Source of the DNA: Actinomycetes bacterium | GTDB lineage: Bacteria > Actinomycetota > Actinomycetes > Mycobacteriales > Mycobacteriaceae | NCBI GenBank assembly: GCA_023404955.1 | Contig: JAEXZY010000153.1 | Coordinates: 1-24,858, forward strand | Reading direction: 5' to 3' | DNA: 24,858 nucleotides | Shown: one piece after another, positions 1 through 6,509 of the stretch | Layout: the number at the start of each line of letters is the position of its first letter | How positions within the stretch are numbered: position 1 is the first letter of the stretch | The notes under the pieces: model-generated | Databases searched by the model: none | Told to the model about the DNA's origin: nothing | The model's input: only the letters and a program-made list of their open reading frames with translations | Translations under genes and position numbers: made by a program

Positions 1-85
<85 letters not shown>

Positions 86-105
86 CCGTGTCACATCTGG
101 TGGGG

Positions 106-1083
106 TCAGCTGATGCCGACGACCTCCTGAGCGATGGCAGCCAGCCGAGTCTGCGCCGCAGACACCACGCGCTGGCGGTTCTTGTGCGCCTCTTCGTAGG
201 CCACGATGACGCGGATGTCGGACGCTTCGGTCAGGTCCTTGACCGCGGCGACGGCATCGGTCTGGTTCAGCTCGTCGTAATCGGCGATCGGCAGCTCCTC
301 GCTGTCGAGGACGCCCGCTGCGCCGCGCGCCGCGTGGATGACGTCGGCGACGTCCTCGGCGCCCTGCTCACGGGTGATGCGCTCGGCAGCCTCCAGCGCC
401 GAGTTGCGTGCCCCGGCGAACGCCTTCGCGGCGATCTCGCCGCTGCGCGCGCCGCGATCGACGAGGCCGCCGACCGCCGGGCGTACCGAACGCACCGCTT
501 CCGCGGCCCGCTCCGCGCGCTCGACCGACCAGGTGAAGGGCAGGTTCAGCAGCTTCACGGTCAGGCCTGCCGCGGCCTGCAGCGGCGTCCGGCGCAGCGC
601 TGCCGGTCCACCGAGCGCGTCCTCGGCGAGGACCGTGGTGAGCCAGTCGACGGTCGCCGAGTGGGCCGTGATGAGCCGGTCGGCCAGCGCCTCGACGTCC
701 TTGTGCTTCGCGGCGACGGCGAGGGCCTTGACGTAGCGCGAGCGATCCAGCAGCTGGTCCTCCAGCGCGAGATCACCCAGCAGGGCCTCGTCGAAGGGCT
801 CGGCCTGCTCGGTGAGGGCCTTGACCGCAGCCGCGGCGCGGCCGAGGAACGGCCCGATGATGTCGGGGAATCCGCCGAGGTCGCGGATCGCCTGCTCGAT
901 CTGCTCGGCGCGCTCACGCCCGTTCTCGGCGTTCTGGGTGAGTTCACGCCGGACGGCGTCGGTGCGGGCCTGCGCGATACGGGTCTCGGCGACCTGGATC
1001 TCTGTATTGGTCAAATCGAGAATCGTGCGCAGCTGCGCGATCAGCGTTGCGGTGGTGGACTCGATGGTTGCCGTGGTGGCCAT
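106..1083 (-). CDS. ferritin-like domain protein (325 aa)
   Basis: Alpha-helical protein with no signal peptide or membrane segment. Residues about 10-155 form long amphipathic helices of the kind annotated as ferritin-like in mycobacteria. Acidic and His positions (E29, E33, E60, E63, E108, H141) could line a helical bundle, but I cannot assign a di-iron site with certainty. A middle Ala/Arg-rich helix region (about 165-255) follows. The C-terminal tail (about 262-325) has the 'LPIADYDELN ... YEEAHKNRQRVV' pattern, a short helical module that recurs at the ends of actinobacterial surface- or lipid-associated proteins. The ATG at 1083 is preceded by AAGGGGTGA, a good ribosome site. It diverges from the iron-enzyme gene at 1290. 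A role in iron or stress is inferred from fold and neighbours only. Confidence 0.75.
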   Translation of the reverse strand: MATTATIESTTATLIAQLRTILDLTNTEIQVAETRIAQARTDAVRRELTQNAENGRERAEQIEQAIRDLGGFPDIIGPFLGRAAAAVKALTEQAEPFDEALLGDLALEDQLLDRSRYVKALAVAAKHKDVEALADRLITAHSATVDWLTTVLAEDALGGPAALRRTPLQAAAGLTVKLLNLPFTWSVERAERAAEAVRSVRPAVGGLVDRGARSGEIAAKAFAGARNSALEAAERITREQGAEDVADVIHAARGAAGVLDSEELPIADYDELNQTDAVAAVKDLTEASDIRVIVAYEEAHKNRQRVVSAAQTRLAAIAQEVVGIS

Positions 1084-1255
1084 AGTGTCGTTGTCACCCC
1101 TTCGGGAGTCGGCTTCCTACTTCGGTCACTGGCACTGGTGTGCGCCTGATGTTCGGTTACCCATCGATCCGGGGGTATGACAGCGCAAACGCAGAATGTG
1201 AAAAACCCGGCATCCACGTGTGATCAAGCCCCCCTTGTGGGTACACGCGCGTTCC

Positions 1256-1280
1256 GTTTGACCGGACCGCGGCGGGGTAT
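1256..1280 (+). promoter_or_regulatory. SigF-type promoter for the HDO gene (GTTT-N15-GGGTAT)
   Basis: GTTT at 1256-1259, a 15-base spacer, then GGGTAT at 1275-1280. This is an exact match to the published mycobacterial SigF consensus (GTTT, 15-17 bases, GGGTA). The predicted transcription start is near 1287, so the mRNA would be nearly leaderless for starts at 1290, 1293 or 1302. A weaker similar pair (GGTT at 1155-1158, 14 bases, GGGTAT at 1173-1178) lies upstream. Confidence 0.65.
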
Positions 1281-1289
1281 GTCGCAGCC

Positions 1290-2303
1290 GTGATGCCCAC
1301 GATGGTCCAACCCGTACTGCCCGAACCCCGCGGGCCGATCTCGCTCTCAGTGGTCGAATTGCTGGCCGAGCGAGCCCCGCTGCGGTATCTGACGAAAGTC
1401 GAGACCTCTCTGGCCGACGCGGATCCCGCGGGCATCGATCTGCAGTTGGCGCTCTACCTCTGCTACGAGCTGCACTACCGCGGCTTCGCCGGGGTGGACG
1501 CTGGCTGGGAATGGAATCCCGGGCTGCTCTACCTGCGCGGCCGCCTCGAGGATCTGTTCCTCGACGACGTGCGACGCGGCGTCGGGGAGATCGAACCGGA
1601 GACCAGCGCCCTCGATGAGCTGGACGCCCTCTGCGTCGAACCCGTGGGAGGCACTGGGCCGTCCTATCACCTGCGCGACAACGGCACCTGGGAGCAGATG
1701 CGCGAATACTTCGCTCACCGCTCGCTGTATCACCTGAAGGAAGGGGACCCGCACGCGTGGGCGATCCCCCGACTGACCGGGCAGGCCAAGGCGTCCTTCG
1801 TCGCGGTCGAGTTCGACGAGTTCGGAGCAGGTAAGGGAGCACGGCTGCATCAGCAACTGTTCGCCGACCTGATGGCGGCGGCCGGTCTGGACACCACGTA
1901 TCTGGGCTACCTCGCCGACGTTCCGGCGCAGTCGCTGGCCGTGGTCAACCTGATGTCGATGTTCGGATTGCACCGGCGGTTGCGGGGCGCTGCGGTCGGA
2001 CATTTCGCGGCCACCGAGGTGACGTCGCCTCCGGGGTCCAAGCGCATGGTGGCCGCACTGGAGCGGATGGGCGCGCCGGACGAGTGTGCCGCCTTCTACC
2101 GTGAGCACGTCGAAGCCGACGCGGTGCACGAGCAGGTGGTGCGCACCGATGTGGTGGGCGACCTCGTGGCCCGGGAACCCGAACTGGACGCCGACGTGGT
2201 GTTCGGCATCCGGGCGTTCGACCTCGTCGAGGGCCGGCTGGCCGATCACCTCATGGAGTGCTGGAACGCGGGAGAGAGCTCACTGCGACGCGCTCTGGAC
2301 TGA
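1290..2303 (+). CDS. iron-containing redox enzyme, heme-oxygenase-like diiron oxygenase (HDO) family
   Basis: This 337-residue protein has the all-helical layout and motifs of the 'iron-containing redox enzyme' family, whose characterised relatives (UndA, SznF central domain) use non-heme iron and O2 on small molecules. Candidate metal ligands sit in 'EYFAHRSLYH' (E139-H148), H155, 'VEFDEFG' (E174, E177) and 'EHVEADAVH' (E272, H273, E275, D277, H280). The substrate is unknown. Start choice is uncertain: GTG 1290, ATG 1293 and ATG 1302 are all in frame with no clear ribosome site. The promoter just upstream predicts a leaderless or near-leaderless message. The 3' end overlaps the CDGSH gene convergently by 24 bases. 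The adjacent methyltransferase and CDGSH genes suggest a shared iron/redox role. Confidence 0.85.
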   Translation: MMPTMVQPVLPEPRGPISLSVVELLAERAPLRYLTKVETSLADADPAGIDLQLALYLCYELHYRGFAGVDAGWEWNPGLLYLRGRLEDLFLDDVRRGVGEIEPETSALDELDALCVEPVGGTGPSYHLRDNGTWEQMREYFAHRSLYHLKEGDPHAWAIPRLTGQAKASFVAVEFDEFGAGKGARLHQQLFADLMAAAGLDTTYLGYLADVPAQSLAVVNLMSMFGLHRRLRGAAVGHFAATEVTSPPGSKRMVAALERMGAPDECAAFYREHVEADAVHEQVVRTDVVGDLVAREPELDADVVFGIRAFDLVEGRLADHLMECWNAGESSLRRALD

Positions 2304-2510
2304 ATCGCCATCGGCCGCGGCGCGTTGCCTGCGGCGATGGCTGGTGTCGCAGAGCGGATAGGTCTTCGAGCGACGGCACGCGCAGATGGCCACCATGAAC
2401 CTGTCCGACTCCACGACCGAACCATCCGGGAGTTCAACGCGCACTGGCCCTTCCACCATGACCGGGCCGCCGGGCACGACGCGGACGGTGCGAGCGTGTG
2501 GCTCGGTCAT
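2280..2510 (-). CDS. CDGSH iron-sulfur domain protein (76 aa)
   Basis: Small protein with one CDGSH-type zinc-finger-like motif, 'CACRRSKTYPLCDTSH' at residues 43-58. C43, C45, C54 and H58 are the expected three-Cys one-His ligands of a redox-active 2Fe-2S cluster; the central CDGSH is CDTSH here. The ATG at 2510 overlaps the stop of the upstream methyltransferase gene in an ATGA arrangement, so the two are translationally coupled. The N-terminal 35 residues (VRVVPGGPVMVEGPVRVELPDG) form the usual beta-rich lead-in of bacterial CDGSH proteins. Its 3' end runs 24 bases into the convergent HDO gene. Function is likely iron-sulfur storage, transfer or redox sensing in the cytoplasm; the precise role is not known. 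Confidence 0.9.
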   Translation of the reverse strand: MTEPHARTVRVVPGGPVMVEGPVRVELPDGSVVESDRFMVAICACRRSKTYPLCDTSHRRRQRAAADGDSVQSASQ

Positions 2511-3193
2511 CCTGCGTCTGCCCGGATCACGATGATGCGTTCCATCGTGGCGCCTTCCGGCAGCAGGCCCACGCTCATCAGCCAGTCGGCCCGTGCCGTC
2601 ATCACCGGACCGAATGGAATGAGCTGCTGGGCAACGACATCGGCGGTGAGCCCGTGGCTGCGCAACGCGTCCACCGTCTGCTCGGCATTCGAGCACTCGG
2701 AGTGCACGATCAGCATCGTGCCGCCCTCGGCGAGCAGGTGCGGCGCAGCAGCGCACATCGGGTCCAGCACCATGCGTCCGTCGATGCCGGCGTTCCAGGC
2801 CTGCGACGGCCCCGCGTCCACGGGGATGGCGTCGGTGTCGTCGACCGGCGCCTGGGGCACATAGGGCGGATTGGCCAGCACCAGATCGAACGGACCGAAT
2901 TCGCGTGCGCGGGCCCAGGATCCGCGGTGAACGGCCAGATTCGCACCGGCGGCGCTCGCGCTACGCCGGGCATGGGCCACCGCGGTCGGGCAGATGTCGA
3001 AAGCCGTCACCTCGGCCGCACCGGCCTGCGCGGCGGCCAGGGCCACCACTCCGCTACCGGTACACAGATCGGCCACCTTCGCGCCGGGGGCGAGCCCGGC
3101 GGCCACCATCACATCGATCAGAAGATGCGAATCTTCCTGGGGCGGATAGACTCCGGTTTCAGCGGTGCCGAGATCGGTGTATGCGGTGGTCAC
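2507..3193 (-). CDS. HemK2/MTQ2-family SAM-dependent methyltransferase
   Basis: Predicted 228-residue class I methyltransferase. 'VYPPQEDSHLL' (residues 15-25) is the signature start of HemK2-like enzymes. 'DLCTGSG' (42-48) is the SAM-binding motif I, and 'NPPY' (108-111) is the catalytic motif that methylates a planar amide or amine nitrogen, classically Gln in release factors. It lacks the N-terminal helical domain of true PrmC, so release factor is not certain as substrate. I chose GTG 3193 because GAGGAG lies five bases upstream and the conserved domain begins at once; no ATG fits better. It is the first gene of a two-gene operon with the CDGSH gene and has a SigF-like box upstream. Confidence 0.85.
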   Translation of the reverse strand: MTTAYTDLGTAETGVYPPQEDSHLLIDVMVAAGLAPGAKVADLCTGSGVVALAAAQAGAAEVTAFDICPTAVAHARRSASAAGANLAVHRGSWARAREFGPFDLVLANPPYVPQAPVDDTDAIPVDAGPSQAWNAGIDGRMVLDPMCAAAPHLLAEGGTMLIVHSECSNAEQTVDALRSHGLTADVVAQQLIPFGPVMTARADWLMSVGLLPEGATMERIIVIRADAG

Positions 3194-3255
3194 GTGCGCT
3201 CCTCGCCGACGATGACGATGCAGATGCCGATGCCGGGCGGCATCGCCCCAGACTG

Positions 3256-3280
3256 ATGCCCCCTCTCGAAACGACCAAAC
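3256..3280 (-). promoter_or_regulatory. SigF-like promoter for methyltransferase-CDGSH operon (GTTT-N15-GGGCAT)
   Basis: Read on the minus strand: GTTT at 3280-3277, 15 bases, GGGCAT at 3261-3256, about 62 bases before the GTG start. The -35 and spacer are ideal; the -10 differs from GGGTAT at one base. It is almost back-to-back with the plus-strand box at 3287-3311. Confidence 0.4.
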
Positions 3281-3286
3281 CCCCCT

Positions 3287-3311
3287 GTTTGTCGCGTCAT
3301 GCTGCGGGAAT
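3287..3311 (+). promoter_or_regulatory. SigF-like promoter for Cys-rich protein gene (GTTT-N15-GGGAAT)
   Basis: GTTT at 3287-3290, 15 bases, GGGAAT at 3306-3311, 41 bases between the -10 box and the ATG at 3353. One mismatch to GGGTAT. The leader contains the GAGAGGG ribosome site. Confidence 0.4.
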
Positions 3312-3352
3312 CCGCTCCCCGGCTGCAACAACCACCGACGAGAGGGCTCACC

Positions 3353-3607
3353 ATGACCATCTGCGCGACGTGCGGCAACGACTACGACAAGGCGTTCACC
3401 GTGACCTGGCCGGACGGCCGATCCGCGACATTCGACAGCGTCGAATGCGCCAGCATGCAATTGGCGCCCGAGTGCGGGCACTGCGGCTGCCGGATTCTCG
3501 GCCACGGGATCGAGACCGACGAGGGCATCTTCTGCTGCGCGCATTGCGCCCGGAAGGACACCAACGCCGACGTCAACGACCGCTACCCCGTGCCTGCCGG
3601 GGCGTGA
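3353..3607 (+). CDS. metallothionein-like Cys-rich zinc-ribbon protein (84 aa)
   Basis: Nine cysteines (4, 7, 32, 41, 44, 46, 61, 62, 65) and several His (43, 51, 64) in 84 residues. An N-terminal CxxC (CATC), then a C-terminal half 'CGHCGC...GIFCCAHCA' that resembles the prokaryotic metallothionein (SmtA-like) core, where a short loop followed by an aromatic and CxxxC closes the metal cluster. It most likely binds Zn or another soft metal. ATG 3353 has GAGAGGG six bases upstream. The intergenic region with the divergent methyltransferase operon has back-to-back SigF-like boxes. Whether it sequesters metal or is a zinc-ribbon regulator cannot be told from sequence. Confidence 0.75.
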   Translation: MTICATCGNDYDKAFTVTWPDGRSATFDSVECASMQLAPECGHCGCRILGHGIETDEGIFCCAHCARKDTNADVNDRYPVPAGA

Positions 3608-3610
3608 CGC

Positions 3611-4315
3611 CTAGAGCCGGCCGACGGCGTACGTCGCTCCCTCGTTGACCATTCCGTTGACCGGGTACAGGGCGTGCGCCACGGTCGGACCTCCGTCAGG
3701 GGCACCCGAACAGATGGTGTCGCCCTGCGCGCACAACTGAAGGGTCTTGCCCTCATACAGCGGACCGATCGTGATGGGCGGCGCGCCATAGCGTGTTAGG
3801 AACTCCCCCGACGGCGTCCCGAACAGCACGACGGCGGCGACGTGATCGGCTACCGCGGGTGGCATCGGTTGCGGCGCGATCGCGGTGGGCACCATCGCGG
3901 GGACGACGTCGGAGGTCGTGAACCCGGACACCAGGGCGCCCTGCGAGTACCCGCTGAGCACCATGCGGGTGTTGGGACAGTTCGCGGCCATCGACTGCAC
4001 GTGGTCGGACTCGTTGCGGATGCCGTCGATCACGGTCTGCGCGATCTCGGTCCGGTTGTCGAAGTTGTTGGACGCGGCGTAATCCACTGCGTACACGCCG
4101 ACTGTTCGGGGCGCGGCCTGGGCGCGAACCGCGTCGACGAACGCCTGTCCGACGCCCCCGACACCCGGCTGTTCGCCGGTACCGCGGGCGAACACCACCT
4201 CCACGTCGGGACACCCCTGGGCGGCCGCGGTCGGAGCGGTGGCACCACCGGCCAGTGCCGCGGCTGCTCCGGCGATCAGCGTCGCGGCGGCGTGCGCCCA
4301 GTGCCGACGTGTCAT
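3611..4315 (-). CDS. secreted cutinase-family serine esterase
   Basis: Complete 234-residue cutinase-like protein (Culp type). Residues 1-33 are a signal peptide with an Ala-rich hydrophobic core ending near 'TAAAQG', so it is exported. The catalytic triad is visible: Ser124 in GYSQG, Asp199 in 'GDTIC' and His214 in 'AHALYPVNG'. Cys35/Cys113 and Cys195/Cys202 match the two conserved disulfides. Mycobacterial cutinase-like proteins hydrolyse lipid or ester substrates at the cell envelope; the substrate here is unknown. It converges on the Cys-rich gene with three bases between stops. A perfect SigF-type box precedes it, so it is probably stress or stationary-phase induced. Confidence 0.92.
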   Translation of the reverse strand: MTRRHWAHAAATLIAGAAAALAGGATAPTAAAQGCPDVEVVFARGTGEQPGVGGVGQAFVDAVRAQAAPRTVGVYAVDYAASNNFDNRTEIAQTVIDGIRNESDHVQSMAANCPNTRMVLSGYSQGALVSGFTTSDVVPAMVPTAIAPQPMPPAVADHVAAVVLFGTPSGEFLTRYGAPPITIGPLYEGKTLQLCAQGDTICSGAPDGGPTVAHALYPVNGMVNEGATYAVGRL

Positions 4316-4365
4316 GTGGACTTCCTCTCTCGACCGGGCGCGCGGTCAGCGACGCCAACGCAGCA

Positions 4366-4390
4366 GTACCCCCGTCTTTGCTGGCCAAAC
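4366..4390 (-). promoter_or_regulatory. SigF-type promoter for cutinase gene (GTTT-N15-GGGTAC)
   Basis: On the minus strand GTTT is at 4390-4387, then 15 bases, then GGGTAC at 4371-4366, 50 bases before the cutinase ATG. It is an exact match to the mycobacterial SigF pattern. It lies partly against the 3' end of the upstream 73-residue gene (stop at 4398). Confidence 0.65.
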
Positions 4391-4397
4391 GGAAGCG

Positions 4398-4619
4398 TCA
4401 CCCTGATTGGCCCAGCTCCCGCAGGAAGTCGTGGCAGCGCTGCGCGCGGGACGCGTCCTGCTCCATCACCTCGGAGAAGAACGACGCGATGTCATCTCGA
4501 CCGGCGTTCTGCGCGTCGCGGACGTACTGGCCGTAGTCGTGGCCGGCCTTGAGCGAGTGGTACTGCACCGAGATGAGGTCGAAGCTGACGTCATCGAAGC
4601 CGGTCTGTCCAGCGGGCAT
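4398..4619 (-). CDS. small helical conserved protein, ferritin-like in appearance (73 aa)
   Basis: I do not recognise a named family. The sequence is a predicted helix pair: 'FDLISVQYHSLKAGHDYGQYVRDA' type residues 13-36, then 'RDDIASFFSEVMEQDASRAQRCHDFLREL'. The regularly placed Glu, Asp and His and the phrase 'SFFSEVMEQDA' recall half of a ferritin-like bundle. This protein could dimerise into one, but that is inference. The start is firm: ATG 4619 is preceded by AAAGGAGG, one of the best ribosome sites in the window. A GTTT-N15-GGGTAG box lies 38 bases upstream. Same strand as the cutinase but with a separate promoter. Confidence 0.75.
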   Translation of the reverse strand: MPAGQTGFDDVSFDLISVQYHSLKAGHDYGQYVRDAQNAGRDDIASFFSEVMEQDASRAQRCHDFLRELGQSG

Positions 4620-4657
4620 GATGCCTCCTTTGGTCGTTGGATGTCGAGGGATGGCCG

Positions 4658-4682
4658 CTACCCGCACGACACCGCGCGAAAC
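4658..4682 (-). promoter_or_regulatory. SigF-type promoter for 73-aa gene (GTTT-N15-GGGTAG)
   Basis: On the minus strand GTTT at 4682-4679, 15-base spacer, GGGTAG at 4663-4658. All of GTTT and GGGTA match the SigF consensus. The start codon is 38 bases downstream with a strong ribosome site between. Confidence 0.6.
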
Positions 4683-4712
4683 ACCCCGGGACCTTGTCGA
4701 GTCCACGTCGGT

Positions 4713-4718
4713 TACGGT
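4713..4718 (+). promoter_or_regulatory. -10 box (TACGGT) for a leaderless transcript
   Basis: TACGGT fits the mycobacterial TANNNT -10 element and ends six bases before the ATG at 4725, which places transcription start at or next to the start codon. There is no ribosome site upstream of this ATG, which agrees with leaderless translation. No clear -35. Confidence 0.45.
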
Positions 4719-4724
4719 CGACGC

Positions 4725-4994
4725 ATGTCTGACGCCGACCCCACTTTCGACGATCCCATCGACGACGTCGCGCCCGGCGACATCATCACCGCCGACGGCG
4801 GAGACGGCGCGCGGCCCTACAAGGTGGTGCACATCGCGGCCAACGACGAGGGCTACCTCGTGACGCTCGAAGACGACGGCGACGGCGAGACATTCCAGCA
4901 GCAGTTCGCAGCCGGAACACATGTCACCCGATCACTCGAGTCCAAGTGGGAGTCGGCACAGAGCCCGACCTCGCACACCGACGTCCCGGAGTAA
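4725..4994 (+). CDS. acidic conserved hypothetical protein (89 aa)
   Basis: Not assigned to a family. The first 20 residues are very acidic (MSDADPTFDDPIDDVAPGD). The middle (about 24-60) alternates beta-type stretches, 'YKVVHIAANDEGYLVTLEDD', and could be a small SH3-like or beta-barrel fold. The tail is hydrophilic. No signal peptide, membrane segment or Cys. The start lacks a ribosome site but has a TACGGT box placed for leaderless transcription. It diverges from the 73-residue gene and converges with the flavin monooxygenase, with about 20 bases between stops. Codon use and base composition match neighbours, so it is likely real. Confidence 0.7.
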   Translation: MSDADPTFDDPIDDVAPGDIITADGGDGARPYKVVHIAANDEGYLVTLEDDGDGETFQQQFAAGTHVTRSLESKWESAQSPTSHTDVPE

Positions 4995-5013
4995 GTCCGA
5001 GCCGGCAGTCGAT

Positions 5014-6381
5014 TCACTGACCGACGAAGGCACCGCGGTATCGGGCGGCCGGGTGCCGCTCATCGATCCGGTCGGCACCGAAGAGCTTGGCGCGCAGGGT
5101 GCCGGGACGGTAATGGCGCTGGGCCAGTCCGCGCCGTTGCAGCACCGGGGTGACGTACTCGACGAAATCTTCGTAGCTGCCCGGAATGGTGGCGTTGACG
5201 ACGTTGATGCCGTCCACCCCGGCATCACGCCATCGCTGCAATTGGTCGGCGATGGACTCCGGGGTGCCGACCACTCGCGAGTTGCGGCCCTGCAGCAGCC
5301 CGAGATCACGCACCGTGGCCTCCCGGCCCGACACTGATTCCTGCACCCACGCCACGATGCTGCGGGTGCCGTCGGTGTCGGTGATATCACCCAGTGGGGT
5401 GTCGAGGTCGTGGCCGCCGAAGTCGACGCCGACTGCACCGGAGAGGTGGGCGACCATCCCGTCCAGGTCGATCGCCTCGTCGAGCTCGACCTCCTTGCGC
5501 CTTGCCTCCTCCTCGGTACTGCCGATGACGAAATGCAGACCCTGGAAGAACTTCAGGTCGTCAGGTTTGCGTCCCGCGGCCACGACCCGCCGGCGGGTGT
5601 CCTCGATCAGCTCGCGAGCATGCTCGGGCCCCGGGCTGATGATGAACTGCGCTTCGGCGTTGTGGGCGGCGAAATCGCGTCCAGCCGTGGATGATCCGGC
5701 CTGGAACAGGATCGGTGTGCGCTGCGGTGACGGCGCCACCAGGTGTGGTCCCTCGACCGAGTAGCGCTCGCCGACGTGGTGGATCTTGTGGATCTTCGAG
5801 TAGTCCCCGTGCAGCCCGCGAACACGATCCTGCAGCAGTGCCCCGTCGTCCCACGAGCCCTCCCACAGCTTGTAGGTGACGTCGACGTACTCCTGCGCCC
5901 ACCGGTAGCGCTCGTCGTGCTCCTCCAACCCGTCGTAGCCGAAGTTGCGGGCCGCGTTGGCGAGGCCGCTGGTGACGATGTTCCAGGCGATCCGACCATT
6001 CGACGCGTGGTCGAGGGTGGACATCTTTCGGGCGAAGTTGAACGGATGGTCCTGGATGACCGAGCTCGTCACAGCGATGCCGATGTCGGTGGTGTTGTAG
6101 GCGATCGCCGACGCGATCACGCTCGGGTCGTTGCTCGGGATCTGTAGGCCGGCCTGCACGTACTTCTCATAGGAACCGCCGTAATCGCCGTAGAGACCGA
6201 CGACATCGGCGAAGAAGATGACGTCGAACCGACCCCGCTCCAGCACGTTCGCCAGGTGCACCCAGTGCTCCAGCGAGTTGAAATCGGTCTGGCGGGCGTC
6301 GGGCCGGCGCCACAAACCCTGCAGGATGTGCGAGGTCGTGTTCATGACGAAGGCGGAGAAGTGCAGATGGGGAACGGACAC
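5014..6381 (-). CDS. LLM-class flavin-dependent monooxygenase, NtaA/SnaA/DszA subfamily
   Basis: About 455 residues with the TIM-barrel pattern of the nitrilotriacetate monooxygenase component A group: 'HLHFSAFVMNTTSHI' at the start, 'FDVIFFADV', 'PFNFARKMSTLDHASNGRIAWNIVTS' and 'PILFQAGSS'. Such enzymes use FMNH2 from a separate reductase to oxygenate C-N, C-S or terpenoid/aromatic substrates. No reductase lies in the window. I prefer GTG 6381 because family homology begins there and promoter-like boxes (6415-6443, or a TACCGT box further upstream) would start the mRNA downstream of the longer GTG at 6447; the 6447 start adds 22 residues. It diverges from the ABC importer and may act on its cargo. 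Confidence 0.85.
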   Translation of the reverse strand: MSVPHLHFSAFVMNTTSHILQGLWRRPDARQTDFNSLEHWVHLANVLERGRFDVIFFADVVGLYGDYGGSYEKYVQAGLQIPSNDPSVIASAIAYNTTDIGIAVTSSVIQDHPFNFARKMSTLDHASNGRIAWNIVTSGLANAARNFGYDGLEEHDERYRWAQEYVDVTYKLWEGSWDDGALLQDRVRGLHGDYSKIHKIHHVGERYSVEGPHLVAPSPQRTPILFQAGSSTAGRDFAAHNAEAQFIISPGPEHARELIEDTRRRVVAAGRKPDDLKFFQGLHFVIGSTEEEARRKEVELDEAIDLDGMVAHLSGAVGVDFGGHDLDTPLGDITDTDGTRSIVAWVQESVSGREATVRDLGLLQGRNSRVVGTPESIADQLQRWRDAGVDGINVVNATIPGSYEDFVEYVTPVLQRRGLAQRHYRPGTLRAKLFGADRIDERHPAARYRGAFVGQ

Positions 6382-6414
6382 CTCATCGAATGTCGTGACC
6401 AAACGCCATTCGGC

Positions 6415-6443
6415 GCAATACTTTTGATCAGCGTGCGTTCCAA
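6415..6443 (-). promoter_or_regulatory. possible housekeeping promoter for monooxygenase (TTGGAA-N17-TATTGC)
   Basis: On the minus strand TTGGAA (6443-6438), 17 bases, TATTGC (6420-6415). The spacing is ideal, but the last -10 base is C and not the near-invariant T, so support is modest. It sits in the divergent intergenic region shared with the binding-protein gene. Confidence 0.3.
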
Positions 6444-6496
6444 TCACGGTAAGTCTTATCCTGATCCAGATGCTGGGAAATCCGCAGGCCGCGCAC

Positions 6497-6502
6497 TACC
6501 GT
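6497..6502 (+). promoter_or_regulatory. -10 box (TACCGT) for leaderless binding-protein transcript
   Basis: TACCGT matches TANNNT and ends seven bases before the ATG at 6510, putting transcription start on the start codon. No ribosome site precedes that ATG, consistent with a leaderless mRNA for the ABC importer operon. Confidence 0.4.
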
Positions 6503-6509
6503 CTGCCCG

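Noticed and set aside
88..1149. 353-codon open frame on the plus strand at the left end
   Set aside because: Antisense to the ferritin-like gene, which has a good ribosome site and coherent helices.
2507..3544. Longer form of the methyltransferase starting near 3544
   Set aside because: The extension reads through the divergent promoter region and into the Cys-rich gene; GTG 3193 has a strong GAGGAG site and coincides with the start of family homology.
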